Assembly (NCBI GenBank): GCA_900548615.1
Contig: URKW01000012.1
Span: 1 to 31,513 of the forward strand
Source: an uncultured Eubacteriales bacterium
Lineage (GTDB): Bacteria > Bacillota > Clostridia > Oscillospirales > Oscillospiraceae
Reading direction: 5' to 3'
Length of the DNA: 31,513 nt
Each line of letters begins with the position of its first letter. Positions within the stretch are counted from its first letter, which is position 1. A program made the translations under genes and the position numbers. A model generated the notes under the pieces. That model was not told the DNA's origin. It ran no database searches and saw nothing but the letters and a program-made list of their open reading frames with translations. Of the stretch, positions 23,333 through 30,906 are shown one piece after another.

Positions 23333-25321
23333 ATGAAGCTATTCAAAAAACGGGTCGATAAGGCCCCGGCAGTCGATACCGCCGCTGCTGGCGGCGAGGA
23401 TATAGCCGCCGATCTGGACGCGGTGATGCGCAAATATGACCGCGAATCCAACACCCGTATCTGGGAAGGTCCGCTCCGCTGGATCACCGGTGGCCTGATG
23501 GCGGCGTTTTCCCTGTACTGCATCGCGATGACCCTGTGGTCCACCGCTCTGCCGGAGACCCGCCTGAGCCTGTTTCTGGCCTGTATCGTGTTCATCGGCT
23601 TCCTGACCTACCCCATTAAAAAGGGCCACGTGAAGGTCAACTTCATGCCCTGGTACGATATCGTGCTGATGCTGGTGGGCACCGGCTGCTTTCTGTATTT
23701 CGCCTTCAACGCCATGACGCTCATCAAGCTGGCCACCCGTATCGAGCCTATCCACGTGGTGATCGGTGCGGTGGGTATCCTGATTCTGCTGGAGCTGTGC
23801 CGCCGCTGCGTGGGCCTGCCCATTCTGTGCGTGGTGGGCGTGCTGCTGGTGTATACCTTCTACAATCAGCTCAGCTGGAACGCCGACTTCTATCAGGCGC
23901 TGAAGAACATCATCTATAAGCTGTTCTACACCACCAACGGCGTCATCGGCACCCCTGTCAACGTCTGCTATACCTACATCGTTCTGTTCATCATTTTCGG
24001 CGCGTTCCTGGAGCGCACCGGCATCGCTAACTTCTTCATCAGCTTCGCCAATCGCGTTGCCGGTTGGTCCAGCGGCGGCCCCGCCAAGGTGGCGGTCATC
24101 TCCTCTGCCCTGTGCGGCATGGTGTCCGGCTCCTCTGTGGGCAACACCGTTACCACCGGCTCCGTCACCATCCCCATGATGAAAAAGACCGGTTATAAGC
24201 CGGAGTTCGCTGGCGCCGTCGAGGCGGCCGCCTCCACCGGCGGCCAGATCATGCCCCCCATCATGGGCGCTGCCGCCTTCCTGATGGCGGAGTATATGGG
24301 TCTGCCCTATGCCACCGTGGCCGTCAAGGCCATCCTGCCTGCTGTGCTGTATTTCACCGGCATCTTCATCGCCGTCCATCTGGAGGCCAAGAAGCTGGGC
24401 CTGAAGGGCCTGTCCCGTGACAAAATGCCCGCATGGAAGGATCTGGGCCGCAAGAGCTATCTGCTGCTGCCGCTGATCCTGCTGGTGTGGCTGGTATCCA
24501 GCGGCGCAAAGACCATGCAGTTCTCCGCTGCCGTGTCCATTCTGGCGGCAGTCGTGGTGGGCTTCCTGAATAAAGGAGAGCGTCTGACCCCCAAGAAGAT
24601 CTTCGAGGCGCTGGAAGCTGGTGCCCGCGGCGCCATCACCGTCGGTGTGGCCTGTGCCGTGGCCGGTATGATCGCCGGCTGCATCACCGTTACCGGTCTG
24701 GCCTCTATCCTCATCAACGGCATCGTGGGTCTGGCGGGCAACGCTCAGATCATCGGTCTGGCGCTGACCATGGTTTGCTGCATCATTCTGGGCATGGGTG
24801 TGCCCACCACCGCTAACTACTGCATCATGGCGTCCACCTGCGCTCCCATTCTCATTAAGATGGGCATTCCTGTGGTAGCGGCCCACTTCTTTGTGTTCTA
24901 TTTCGGCATCGTGGCGGATATCACGCCGCCTGTGGCGCTGGCTGCCTACGCCGGTTCCGCCATTGCCAAGTCCGACCCCATGAAAACAGGCGTCAACGCC
25001 ACAAAGCTGGCCATCGCCGCTTTCATCGTCCCCTATATCTTCGCGTACTCTCCCGCCCTGCTGTTTGAGAATGTCTCCGGCTGGTGGGAAGTGACCCAGA
25101 TCTGCATCAGCGCCCTGTTGGGTATCTTCGGTATCGCGGCGGCCCTCAACGGCCACCTGTACAAGAAGGTGCCCTGGTACTTCCGCCTCCTGCTGGTGGC
25201 GGGCGGCCTGGGCATGATGATCCCCGGCACCCTTACCGACGTGGTGGGTCTGGCGCTGGTGGCTCTCGTCATTGTTGTGCAGTACTGGTCTGCCAAACGC
25301 GAAAAAGCGATTACCGCGTGA
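23333..25321 (+). CDS. fused TRAP transporter permease (DctQM, TAXI type)
   Basis: A 662-residue membrane protein joining the small (DctQ-like, about residues 50-190) and large (DctM-like, about 190-620) TRAP subunits, as is usual for TAXI systems. Segments GMVSGSSVGNTVTTGSVTIPMMKKTGY and AAASTGGQIMPPIMGAAAFLMAEYMG are conserved in the large subunit, and MGVPTTANYC with FYFGIVADITPPVALAAYAG in the second half. The first 40 residues are charged and cytoplasmic. AAGGAG precedes the ATG. It imports the ligand of the upstream receptor using a Na+ or H+ gradient; the ion cannot be told here. Confidence 0.93.
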   Translation: MKLFKKRVDKAPAVDTAAAGGEDIAADLDAVMRKYDRESNTRIWEGPLRWITGGLMAAFSLYCIAMTLWSTALPETRLSLFLACIVFIGFLTYPIKKGHVKVNFMPWYDIVLMLVGTGCFLYFAFNAMTLIKLATRIEPIHVVIGAVGILILLELCRRCVGLPILCVVGVLLVYTFYNQLSWNADFYQALKNIIYKLFYTTNGVIGTPVNVCYTYIVLFIIFGAFLERTGIANFFISFANRVAGWSSGGPAKVAVISSALCGMVSGSSVGNTVTTGSVTIPMMKKTGYKPEFAGAVEAAASTGGQIMPPIMGAAAFLMAEYMGLPYATVAVKAILPAVLYFTGIFIAVHLEAKKLGLKGLSRDKMPAWKDLGRKSYLLLPLILLVWLVSSGAKTMQFSAAVSILAAVVVGFLNKGERLTPKKIFEALEAGARGAITVGVACAVAGMIAGCITVTGLASILINGIVGLAGNAQIIGLALTMVCCIILGMGVPTTANYCIMASTCAPILIKMGIPVVAAHFFVFYFGIVADITPPVALAAYAGSAIAKSDPMKTGVNATKLAIAAFIVPYIFAYSPALLFENVSGWWEVTQICISALLGIFGIAAALNGHLYKKVPWYFRLLLVAGGLGMMIPGTLTDVVGLALVALVIVVQYWSAKREKAITA

Positions 25322-25334
25322 TCTCCTTTCCAAA

Positions 25335-25379
25335 CAACATTCCCGCTGCCTATAGACAGCGGGAATGTTGCTTTCTTAT
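25335..25379 (+). terminator. terminator of the TAXI-TRAP operon
   Basis: CAACATTCCCGCTG, loop CCTATAGA, CAGCGGGAATGTTG: 14 perfect bp, then CTTTCTTATAAG, a modest U-rich tail. Confidence 0.8.
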
Positions 25380-25404
25380 AAGCTAAAGCGGCAGATAGAG
25401 AGTT

Positions 25405-25740
25405 TTTGAAAGTGCATAACGCGTATTGTGCAAAACACCAAAGCATGGAAGAAATTAACTTGTAAGAGAAAGTTGTGTGAAAACCGCATAAACGGAGAGA
25501 AACAGAAAGAAAAATAATGTTTTTATTTCTGTTTCGACGTGAAACGTCATGAAAAAATATTCTTATGCAAGCAATAAGAAATACTTATGCCTCAAGAACA
25601 ACATATTTCTGGCAATAAAATGAAAGCAAATTGCAGAATAGCTGCAAAAAGCGGATTTTGCAAGCCGTTAAACGAAAAAATGTTTTTGTGCAAAAAAACG
25701 GAAAAATCACATAAAAAATGTTTTGTGCAAAAAATTAGTT
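25405..25740 (+). promoter_or_regulatory. long palindrome-rich leader upstream of the pyrophosphatase gene
   Basis: No gene is visible. The region contains four TTGTG motifs (25426, 25473, 25686, 25723). A 16-bp hairpin with one mismatch lies at 25499-25514 / 25520-25535, and GACGT-GAA-ACGTC at 25536-25548. TTCTTAT-GCAAGCA-ATAAGAA occupies 25560-25580. A near-identical direct repeat of about 22 bases lies at 25675-25697 and 25713-25734. All lie before the promoter, so they would act as DNA sites. The density suggests a large control region, though AT richness raises chance matches. Confidence 0.5.
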
Positions 25741-25747
25741 TGAAAAT

Positions 25748-25776
25748 TTGACGGGAAAAGTACATTTTTTTATAAT
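25748..25776 (+). promoter_or_regulatory. sigma-A promoter of the pyrophosphatase gene
   Basis: TTGACG (25748-25753), 17-base spacer rich in T, TATAAT (25771-25776). Transcription should begin near 25783. Confidence 0.85.
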
Positions 25777-25836
25777 ATTCAGCGGAACAAAAACGAAAAG
25801 TCTCCCCGATGTGGGGAAGAAAGAGGAAAACACATT

Positions 25837-27927
25837 ATGGAAAAGTACCTGGTTCTTGCCACATTTGTTGGCTCGATCATCGCGCTGCTGTTCGCGTTTA
25901 TCACGGGCAAGCGCGTCCTGAGCTTTGACGAGGGCACCCCTCTGATGAGCAAGATCTCCCGCTCCATCCGCGAGGGCGCCAACGCCTACCTGAAGCGGCA
26001 GTACACCGTGGTAGGCGTGTTCTTCGTCTGCATGATCGTGGTGCTGTGCATTATGGCGGCCTGCAAGCTGCTGACGTGGTTCGTGCCCTTCGCGTTCCTG
26101 ACCGGCGGCTTCTTCTCCGGCCTGTCCGGCTTTGTGGGCATGCGCATCGCCACCAAGGCCAACTGCCGCACCGCCAACGCCTGCCGCGACGGTCTGAATA
26201 AGGGCCTGCGCGTGGCGTTCTCCGCCGGCTCCGTCATGGGCTTCACCGTGGTGGGTCTGGGCCTGCTGGACATCAGCGTGTGGTTCATGCTGCTGCGCTT
26301 CGTGTTCAAGCTGGAGGCCGCCGATATCACCAGCGCCATGCTGACCTTCGGTATGGGCGCCAGCTCCATGGCGCTGTTCGCCCGTGTGGGCGGCGGCATC
26401 TTCACCAAAGCTGCCGACGTGGGCGCCGACCTTGTGGGTAAGGTGGAAGCCGGTATCCCCGAGGACGATCCCCGCAACCCCGCCGTTATCGCCGACAACG
26501 TGGGCGACAACGTGGGCGACGTGGCCGGTATGGGCGCTGACCTGTACGAGAGCTATGTGGGCTCCATCATCTCCGCCTCCGCGCTGGGCGTGGCCGCCTT
26601 CTCCGGCGAGGCCTTCAAGGCCATGGCCATCCCCATGGTTATGGCGGCTGTGGGTATCATCTGCTCCATCATCGGCTCCTTCTTCGTCAAGACCGAGGAG
26701 AACGCCGACCAGCGCACGCTGCTGAAGGCTCTTTCCCGCGGTACCAATCTGTCTGCCGTGCTGATCGCCATCATCTCCTTCTTCCTTGTGTGGAAGCTGC
26801 TGGGCATCGAGCACTGGGGCCTGTATGTGGCCATCCTGTCCGGTCTGGTGGCCGGTGTGCTGATCGGTAAGGCCACCGAGTACTATACCTCCGATACCTA
26901 TAAGCCCACGCAGGAGCTGAGCAGCAAGAGCCAGACCGGCTCCGCCACCATCATCATCGGTGGTCTGGGTCTGGGCATGCTGTCCACCGCTATGCCTATC
27001 ATCATCGTGGCCGTCTGCATTCTGCTGGCCTACTTCCTCTCCGGCGGCGCTGCCAACGCCGGCATGGGCCTGTACGGCATCGCGCTGGCCGCCGTTGGTA
27101 TGCTGAGCACCCTCGGCATCACGCTGGCTACCGACGCTTACGGCCCTGTGGCCGATAACGCCGGCGGCATCGCCGAGATGGCCGGTCTGGAGCCTGAGGT
27201 CCGTCAGCGCACCGACGCGCTGGATTCTCTGGGCAACACCACCGCCGCTACCGGTAAGGGCTTCGCCATCGGCTCCGCCGCCCTGACCGCGCTGGCTCTG
27301 ATGGCCTCCTATATCGAAAAGGTCAAGGAAGTGGGCGCGGCTGACGCCGACTTCAGCAGCTTCTCTCTGATGAACCCCGTGGTGCTGGTGGGCCTGTTCA
27401 TCGGCGCCTGCCTGCCCTTCGTGTTCGCTGCTCTCACCATGAACTCCGTGGGCCGTGCCGCCCAGAGCGTGGTCATGGAGGTGCGCCGCCAGTTCAAGCA
27501 GATCTCGGGTCTGATGGACGGCAAGGCCGATCCCGACTACGCCCGTTGCGTCGACCTGTGCACCAAGGCCAGCCTGAAGGAAATGGTGCTGCCTACCGTT
27601 ATCGCCGTTGTCACCCCCATCGTGGTGGGTATGATCCTGGGCTATAAGGGTGTTGTGGGCCTGCTGGCCGGCGCTACCGTTACCGGCTTCCTGATGGCCA
27701 TCTACATGGCCAACGCCGGCGGCGCGTGGGACAACGCCAAGAAGTACATCGAGGCGGGCAACTTCGGCGGCAAGGGCAGCGAATGCCACAAGGCCGGCGT
27801 CGTGGGCGACACCGTGGGCGATCCCTTCAAGGACACCTCCGGCCCCGCCATCAACATCCTCATCAAGCTGCTGAGCATGGTCTCCATCGTGTTCGCCGGT
27901 CTGGTGGTCAACTTCTCCATCCTGTAA
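25837..27927 (+). CDS. hppA: K+-dependent membrane-bound pyrophosphatase, probably Na+-pumping
   Basis: A 696-residue ion-pumping pyrophosphatase with about 16 helices. It splits pyrophosphate in the cytoplasm and moves Na+ or H+ outward. Substrate-site motifs are intact: RVGGGIFTKAADVGADLVGK (183-202), DNVGDNVGDVAGMGADLYES (220-239) and, near the end, the third Asp-rich motif GDTVGDPFKDTSGPA. GNTTAATGKG has A470 and G473 where K+-independent enzymes carry Lys and Thr, so it should need K+. E238 in LYESY is at the position of the Glu typical of Na+-transporting members, so Na+ pumping is likely but not proved. The gene is a single unit with its own promoter and terminator. Its K+ need is notable with a TrkA-like gene 3 kb away. 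Confidence 0.93.
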   Translation: MEKYLVLATFVGSIIALLFAFITGKRVLSFDEGTPLMSKISRSIREGANAYLKRQYTVVGVFFVCMIVVLCIMAACKLLTWFVPFAFLTGGFFSGLSGFVGMRIATKANCRTANACRDGLNKGLRVAFSAGSVMGFTVVGLGLLDISVWFMLLRFVFKLEAADITSAMLTFGMGASSMALFARVGGGIFTKAADVGADLVGKVEAGIPEDDPRNPAVIADNVGDNVGDVAGMGADLYESYVGSIISASALGVAAFSGEAFKAMAIPMVMAAVGIICSIIGSFFVKTEENADQRTLLKALSRGTNLSAVLIAIISFFLVWKLLGIEHWGLYVAILSGLVAGVLIGKATEYYTSDTYKPTQELSSKSQTGSATIIIGGLGLGMLSTAMPIIIVAVCILLAYFLSGGAANAGMGLYGIALAAVGMLSTLGITLATDAYGPVADNAGGIAEMAGLEPEVRQRTDALDSLGNTTAATGKGFAIGSAALTALALMASYIEKVKEVGAADADFSSFSLMNPVVLVGLFIGACLPFVFAALTMNSVGRAAQSVVMEVRRQFKQISGLMDGKADPDYARCVDLCTKASLKEMVLPTVIAVVTPIVVGMILGYKGVVGLLAGATVTGFLMAIYMANAGGAWDNAKKYIEAGNFGGKGSECHKAGVVGDTVGDPFKDTSGPAINILIKLLSMVSIVFAGLVVNFSIL

Positions 27928-27943
27928 GGATCTGAACGCTGTA

Positions 27944-27979
27944 AAATATCCCCCGGCTTTGCCGGGGGATATTTTTTTC
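27944..27979 (+). terminator. strong terminator of hppA
   Basis: ATATCCCCCGGC, loop TTT, GCCGGGGGATAT followed by seven T: 12 perfect bp with a full U-tract. Confidence 0.95.
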
Positions 27980-27999
27980 AAAAAGCTGTCTTTCGGGTC

Positions 28000-28030
28000 T
28001 TGACTCTGCCACTGTGTCAGGGAGTATCCT
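28000..28030 (+). promoter_or_regulatory. MerR-type promoter with operator in the spacer
   Basis: TTGACT (28000-28005) and TATCCT (28025-28030) are 19 bases apart, too long for ordinary use and typical of MerR-activated promoters. The dyad CTGCCAC-T-GTGTCAG (28006-28020, one mismatched pair) fills the spacer. The gene behind it encodes a MerR protein, so autoregulation by DNA distortion is very likely. Confidence 0.85.
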
Positions 28031-28069
28031 GTATCCGAGCTCAAGAAATCCCCCTTGGAGGTACGACAA

Positions 28070-28882
28070 ATGTTAAAGATTGGAGAATTTTCCAAGCTGT
28101 CCCGCGTCAGCGTCCGGATGCTGCGCCATTATGACGACATCGGCCTGCTGACCCCCGCCTACATCGACCACTTCACCGACTACCGCTATTACAGCGAGTC
28201 CCAGCTGCCCACCGTCTGCCGCATCACCGCCCTGAAGGACATGGGCTTCCGTCTGGCGGATATCTGCCGGATGCTGTCCTTCTACGATGACCGGCAGCGG
28301 CTGGACGAATGCCTTGCCGCCCAGCAGGCGGCGCTGGAGGCCCAGGCGGAGGACGTGGCCCGGAAGCTGCGGCTGTTGGACAGCGCCCGGAAACGACTAA
28401 GAAAGGAAGATACCATGGCTTACAATGTTACCGTCAAGACCCTGCCCCAGCGTTACGCCGCCTGTGTGCGGATGACCATTCCCTGCTACGAGCAGGAGGG
28501 GACGGTGTGGGGTGTCCTCTGCGCCGAGACTGACCATATGAACCTGATCCCCGACGATCCCTGCTATTGCAGCGTGACCTTTTTGGACGCCGAGTATAAG
28601 GAAAAGGACGTGGAGGTAGAAGCTCAGAAAACCGTCAAGGGTCAGTATCCGGACACCGAGCATGTGAAGTTCCGCACTCTGCCCACCGTCACCTACGCCG
28701 GCTGCACCTATCAGGGCGGCTACGAGCATATCGGTGAGGTCAACGCCGCCGTGGCCGCGTGGATCGAGGCCAACGGCTACCGCTATGCCGGCCCCATGTT
28801 CAACATCTACCACGTCAGCCCCCACGAGACCCGGAACCCCGACGAATTCGTCACCGAGGTATGCTACCCCATCACGAAATAA
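28070..28882 (+). CDS. MerR-family regulator with GyrI-like effector domain
   Basis: A 270-residue transcription factor of the BmrR type. Residues 1-70 are the MerR winged helix (LKIGEFSKLSRVSVRMLRHYDDIGLL). Residues about 75-112 are the dimerisation coiled coil. Residues about 117-270 are a GyrI-like small-molecule-binding domain (AraC_E_bind), which in relatives binds drugs or lipophilic cations. The ATG at 28070 has GGAGGT eight bases before it. The promoter has the 19-bp spacer and dyad expected for self-control. No efflux pump or other target gene follows, so it may act on itself or on distant genes. Confidence 0.92.
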   Translation: MLKIGEFSKLSRVSVRMLRHYDDIGLLTPAYIDHFTDYRYYSESQLPTVCRITALKDMGFRLADICRMLSFYDDRQRLDECLAAQQAALEAQAEDVARKLRLLDSARKRLRKEDTMAYNVTVKTLPQRYAACVRMTIPCYEQEGTVWGVLCAETDHMNLIPDDPCYCSVTFLDAEYKEKDVEVEAQKTVKGQYPDTEHVKFRTLPTVTYAGCTYQGGYEHIGEVNAAVAAWIEANGYRYAGPMFNIYHVSPHETRNPDEFVTEVCYPITK

Positions 28883-28886
28883 GAAC

Positions 28887-28916
28887 AGGACGGCCATCTA
28901 TGAGATGGCCGTCCTT
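28887..28916. terminator. bidirectional terminator between convergent genes
   Basis: AGGACGGCCATCT, loop ATG, AGATGGCCGTCCT: 13 perfect bp. Tails are TTAAACTTGTC on plus and GTTCTTATTTC on minus, both weakly U-rich. It serves the MerR gene and the minus-strand lipoprotein gene. Confidence 0.8.
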
Positions 28917-28952
28917 AAACTTGTCAAAAAGAGCTTCGCCCTCTTTGTGAAG

Positions 28953-30821
28953 TTAAAGTACTCTTTCCCAGCGCAGCTCGCCCCAGCTGCTGGTGTCAAA
29001 ATTCTCCCGGATGGCCCGGCACATGATCTGCAGCTTCTGCGCGATGGCGGGGGACTGCACCAGTGCGCCCGCCACGTCCTCGGTGGCCATGATGTACTCC
29101 ATGATCCGCGCCCGATCCTCCTTGGCGTTGGTGCGGGAATAGGCGTCCACAAAGTACACATCCTGTGCGCTGAACTCATAGAAGAACGTCCAGCGCTCCG
29201 GATTGGAGTCGGGCGTCTCCGCGTCCTCGTTGTAGGAGAAGCCTGCCGGGTTGCAGGCGGCCCACTCCTCCTGATTGATGGCATCCCAGTTGCGGGTCAG
29301 CAGTACCCCCTCAATGGCGTGCCAGATCTCGTGGCAGATGGTGCCATCAAAGGCGTCGATGGTCACGTCGATGTAGATGTTCTGCCAGCCGTAGGTCTCA
29401 TAGGTCAGGCCGATGGCGTTGACGGCGTTTTCAATGTGCCCCACCGGCATAAACCGCACGCCGCCCTCGCCCATGGTGTTTTTCATCTGACGGAAGAAGC
29501 CGTCCGGATACAGGGCCAGCGTCCGATCCAGCGCTTCCAGCATCCGGGCGATGGCATGGGGTTCGTCCTCCAGCGGCCACTGGTCGGTGGTGGTGATAGT
29601 GGCGTCCCACACGGCGTCACAGGCCTCCTGCGCCTGCGCCGACAGCAGAATGGTCACGCCGTAGCGCTCCTCCAGCCGGTCGGCGTACTCCCGGGCCTCC
29701 TGCAAGGTGGCGGGCAGGGGCTGGCCATTCAGGCTGTTCCAGTAAACCTCCGTCAGCGAGGTATCCACCGCCAGCGGGCTTTCCACCGCCGCGGCGTCGG
29801 TGATGTGGGTGAAGGTCAGCTGCGCCGGATCAATGGCGGCCAGCCGGAACTGGCCGTTTCCGTACACGCCGCCCACGATGATTTCCTCCGGCAGCCACAC
29901 CGCACCCCGGAAGGTGCCGCCCAGCTGATCGCTGCTCAGCAGGCAGGCGGAGATGCCGCTTTCCAGCCGGTACAGGGTGGTATCATCCGCCGCGCCCAGC
30001 AGATAGGGGGAGCCGGACAGCGGGAACAGATCAGCCTCCGAGGCGTGCAGCAGCGCCGCGTCCGCCTGATAGTACTGGTCACCGGCGGGATACAGCACGT
30101 CGTACCCCATGTCCTGATTGTTGAACCGTAAAAATTCCGGGCCGGACTGGCCGTAGTAGGGGGCGTACCACTCCTTTTGCAGCATGGCGTATTCCCCGGT
30201 GGCCGTGTCCAGAATGACGGTGCCGCTCTCGGTGCTGTAGGGGGACAGCAGGCAGTGGAGGAACAGCGTCTCGGAATCCGGGAAGATCCCCGCCACGTCC
30301 ATAAAGCGCAGCTCACTGCTCAGCGGCACCCGCTCCGTCTGGCCGCTGGCCACGTCGGCGCGGCACAGCACGTCGTCCTGCACGAAGTAGTAGGTGCCGC
30401 CGTCGTGGGAGAATACGCCGCCGTACTGCTCCGCGTGAAAGGTCTTGGTGACGGTCAGGCTGGCGTCGATAAACTGCCACGCGCCGCCGTCCCAGTTGAA
30501 CAGCACGGCGGAGCCGTCGGTGAACTGCTCGGTCTGCAATTCCCAGCAACCCTCCAGCGTCTGGGCGGCCAGCTCCTTGTCGGCGGCCACGTCCACCACG
30601 CTGAGGTGTGTCATTTCATTTTCATAGTCCACCCAACCGGCCAGCACCCGGCCGTCGCCCAGCGGGACGAGGGTAGGCAGAGCCGTGGGCTCCACGCAGG
30701 TCAGCGTCTTAATGGGCTGATCCAGAAGCGGCTTTTCCCCACCGCAGCCGGACAGTGCCAGCAGCAGGCACAGCGCTGCCAGCAGCGCCGCGCCTGTGGA
30801 TAACAGTCGTTTTTGTGTCAT
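28953..30821 (-). CDS. large lipoprotein with HEIWH zinc-protease motif
   Basis: A 622-residue exported lipoprotein that I cannot assign to a named family. The signal sequence ends in lipobox LSGC with C26 lipidated. Residues about 35-350 look like repeated beta strands (short hydrophobic strands ending in Asp/Gly turns), possibly a beta-propeller. Residues 360-622 are mostly helical and contain GTICHEIWHAIEG, an HExxH zinc-binding motif with His497, Glu498 and His501. Further on, YSRTNAKEDRARIMEYIM (561-578) offers acidic residues that could be the third ligand. A surface zinc metallopeptidase is therefore plausible. The start at 30821 was chosen over 30872 because AGGAGA lies well before it and because the upstream part is inside a hairpin. 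The promoter is at 30878-30906. Confidence 0.8.
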   Translation of the reverse strand: MTQKRLLSTGAALLAALCLLLALSGCGGEKPLLDQPIKTLTCVEPTALPTLVPLGDGRVLAGWVDYENEMTHLSVVDVAADKELAAQTLEGCWELQTEQFTDGSAVLFNWDGGAWQFIDASLTVTKTFHAEQYGGVFSHDGGTYYFVQDDVLCRADVASGQTERVPLSSELRFMDVAGIFPDSETLFLHCLLSPYSTESGTVILDTATGEYAMLQKEWYAPYYGQSGPEFLRFNNQDMGYDVLYPAGDQYYQADAALLHASEADLFPLSGSPYLLGAADDTTLYRLESGISACLLSSDQLGGTFRGAVWLPEEIIVGGVYGNGQFRLAAIDPAQLTFTHITDAAAVESPLAVDTSLTEVYWNSLNGQPLPATLQEAREYADRLEERYGVTILLSAQAQEACDAVWDATITTTDQWPLEDEPHAIARMLEALDRTLALYPDGFFRQMKNTMGEGGVRFMPVGHIENAVNAIGLTYETYGWQNIYIDVTIDAFDGTICHEIWHAIEGVLLTRNWDAINQEEWAACNPAGFSYNEDAETPDSNPERWTFFYEFSAQDVYFVDAYSRTNAKEDRARIMEYIMATEDVAGALVQSPAIAQKLQIMCRAIRENFDTSSWGELRWERVL

Positions 30822-30839
30822 AGGAAGTCTCCTGAATCG

Positions 30840-30872
30840 AAAAAATATGCGCCGCACAGCCGTGCGGCGCAT
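30840..30872 (-). terminator. terminator-like hairpin at the 5' end of the lipoprotein transcript
   Basis: On the minus strand ATGCGCCGCAC, loop GGCT, GTGCGGCGCAT, then ATTTTTTC: 11 perfect bp and a full U-tract. It should end trkA, but it lies just after the -10 box at 30878, so transcripts from that promoter would start with it. Confidence 0.8.
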
Positions 30873-30877
30873 GCCTT

Positions 30878-30906
30878 ATTATAGCCTGTTGTGCCTGCCT
30901 TGTCAA
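30878..30906 (-). promoter_or_regulatory. consensus promoter of the lipoprotein gene
   Basis: Minus strand TTGACA (30901-30906), 17-base spacer, TATAAT (30878-30883), both perfect. The stop codon TGA of the trkA-like gene lies inside the -35 box. Confidence 0.85.

Noticed and set aside
25531..25545. parS-like palindrome GTTTC-GACGT-GAAAC
   Set aside because: The chromosomal parS site has GTTTC-ACGT-GAAAC with a 4-base centre. Here an extra G puts the half-sites out of register and the flanking bases differ, so ParB binding is unlikely.
19732..28095. Long open frames on the minus strand opposite pepD, the TRAP permease and hppA (up to 786 codons)
   Set aside because: They are low-complexity His/Gln/Gly/Asp-rich products caused by the GC-rich third codon positions of the real genes. 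They lack family motifs and ribosome binding sites, and they cover intergenic hairpins.
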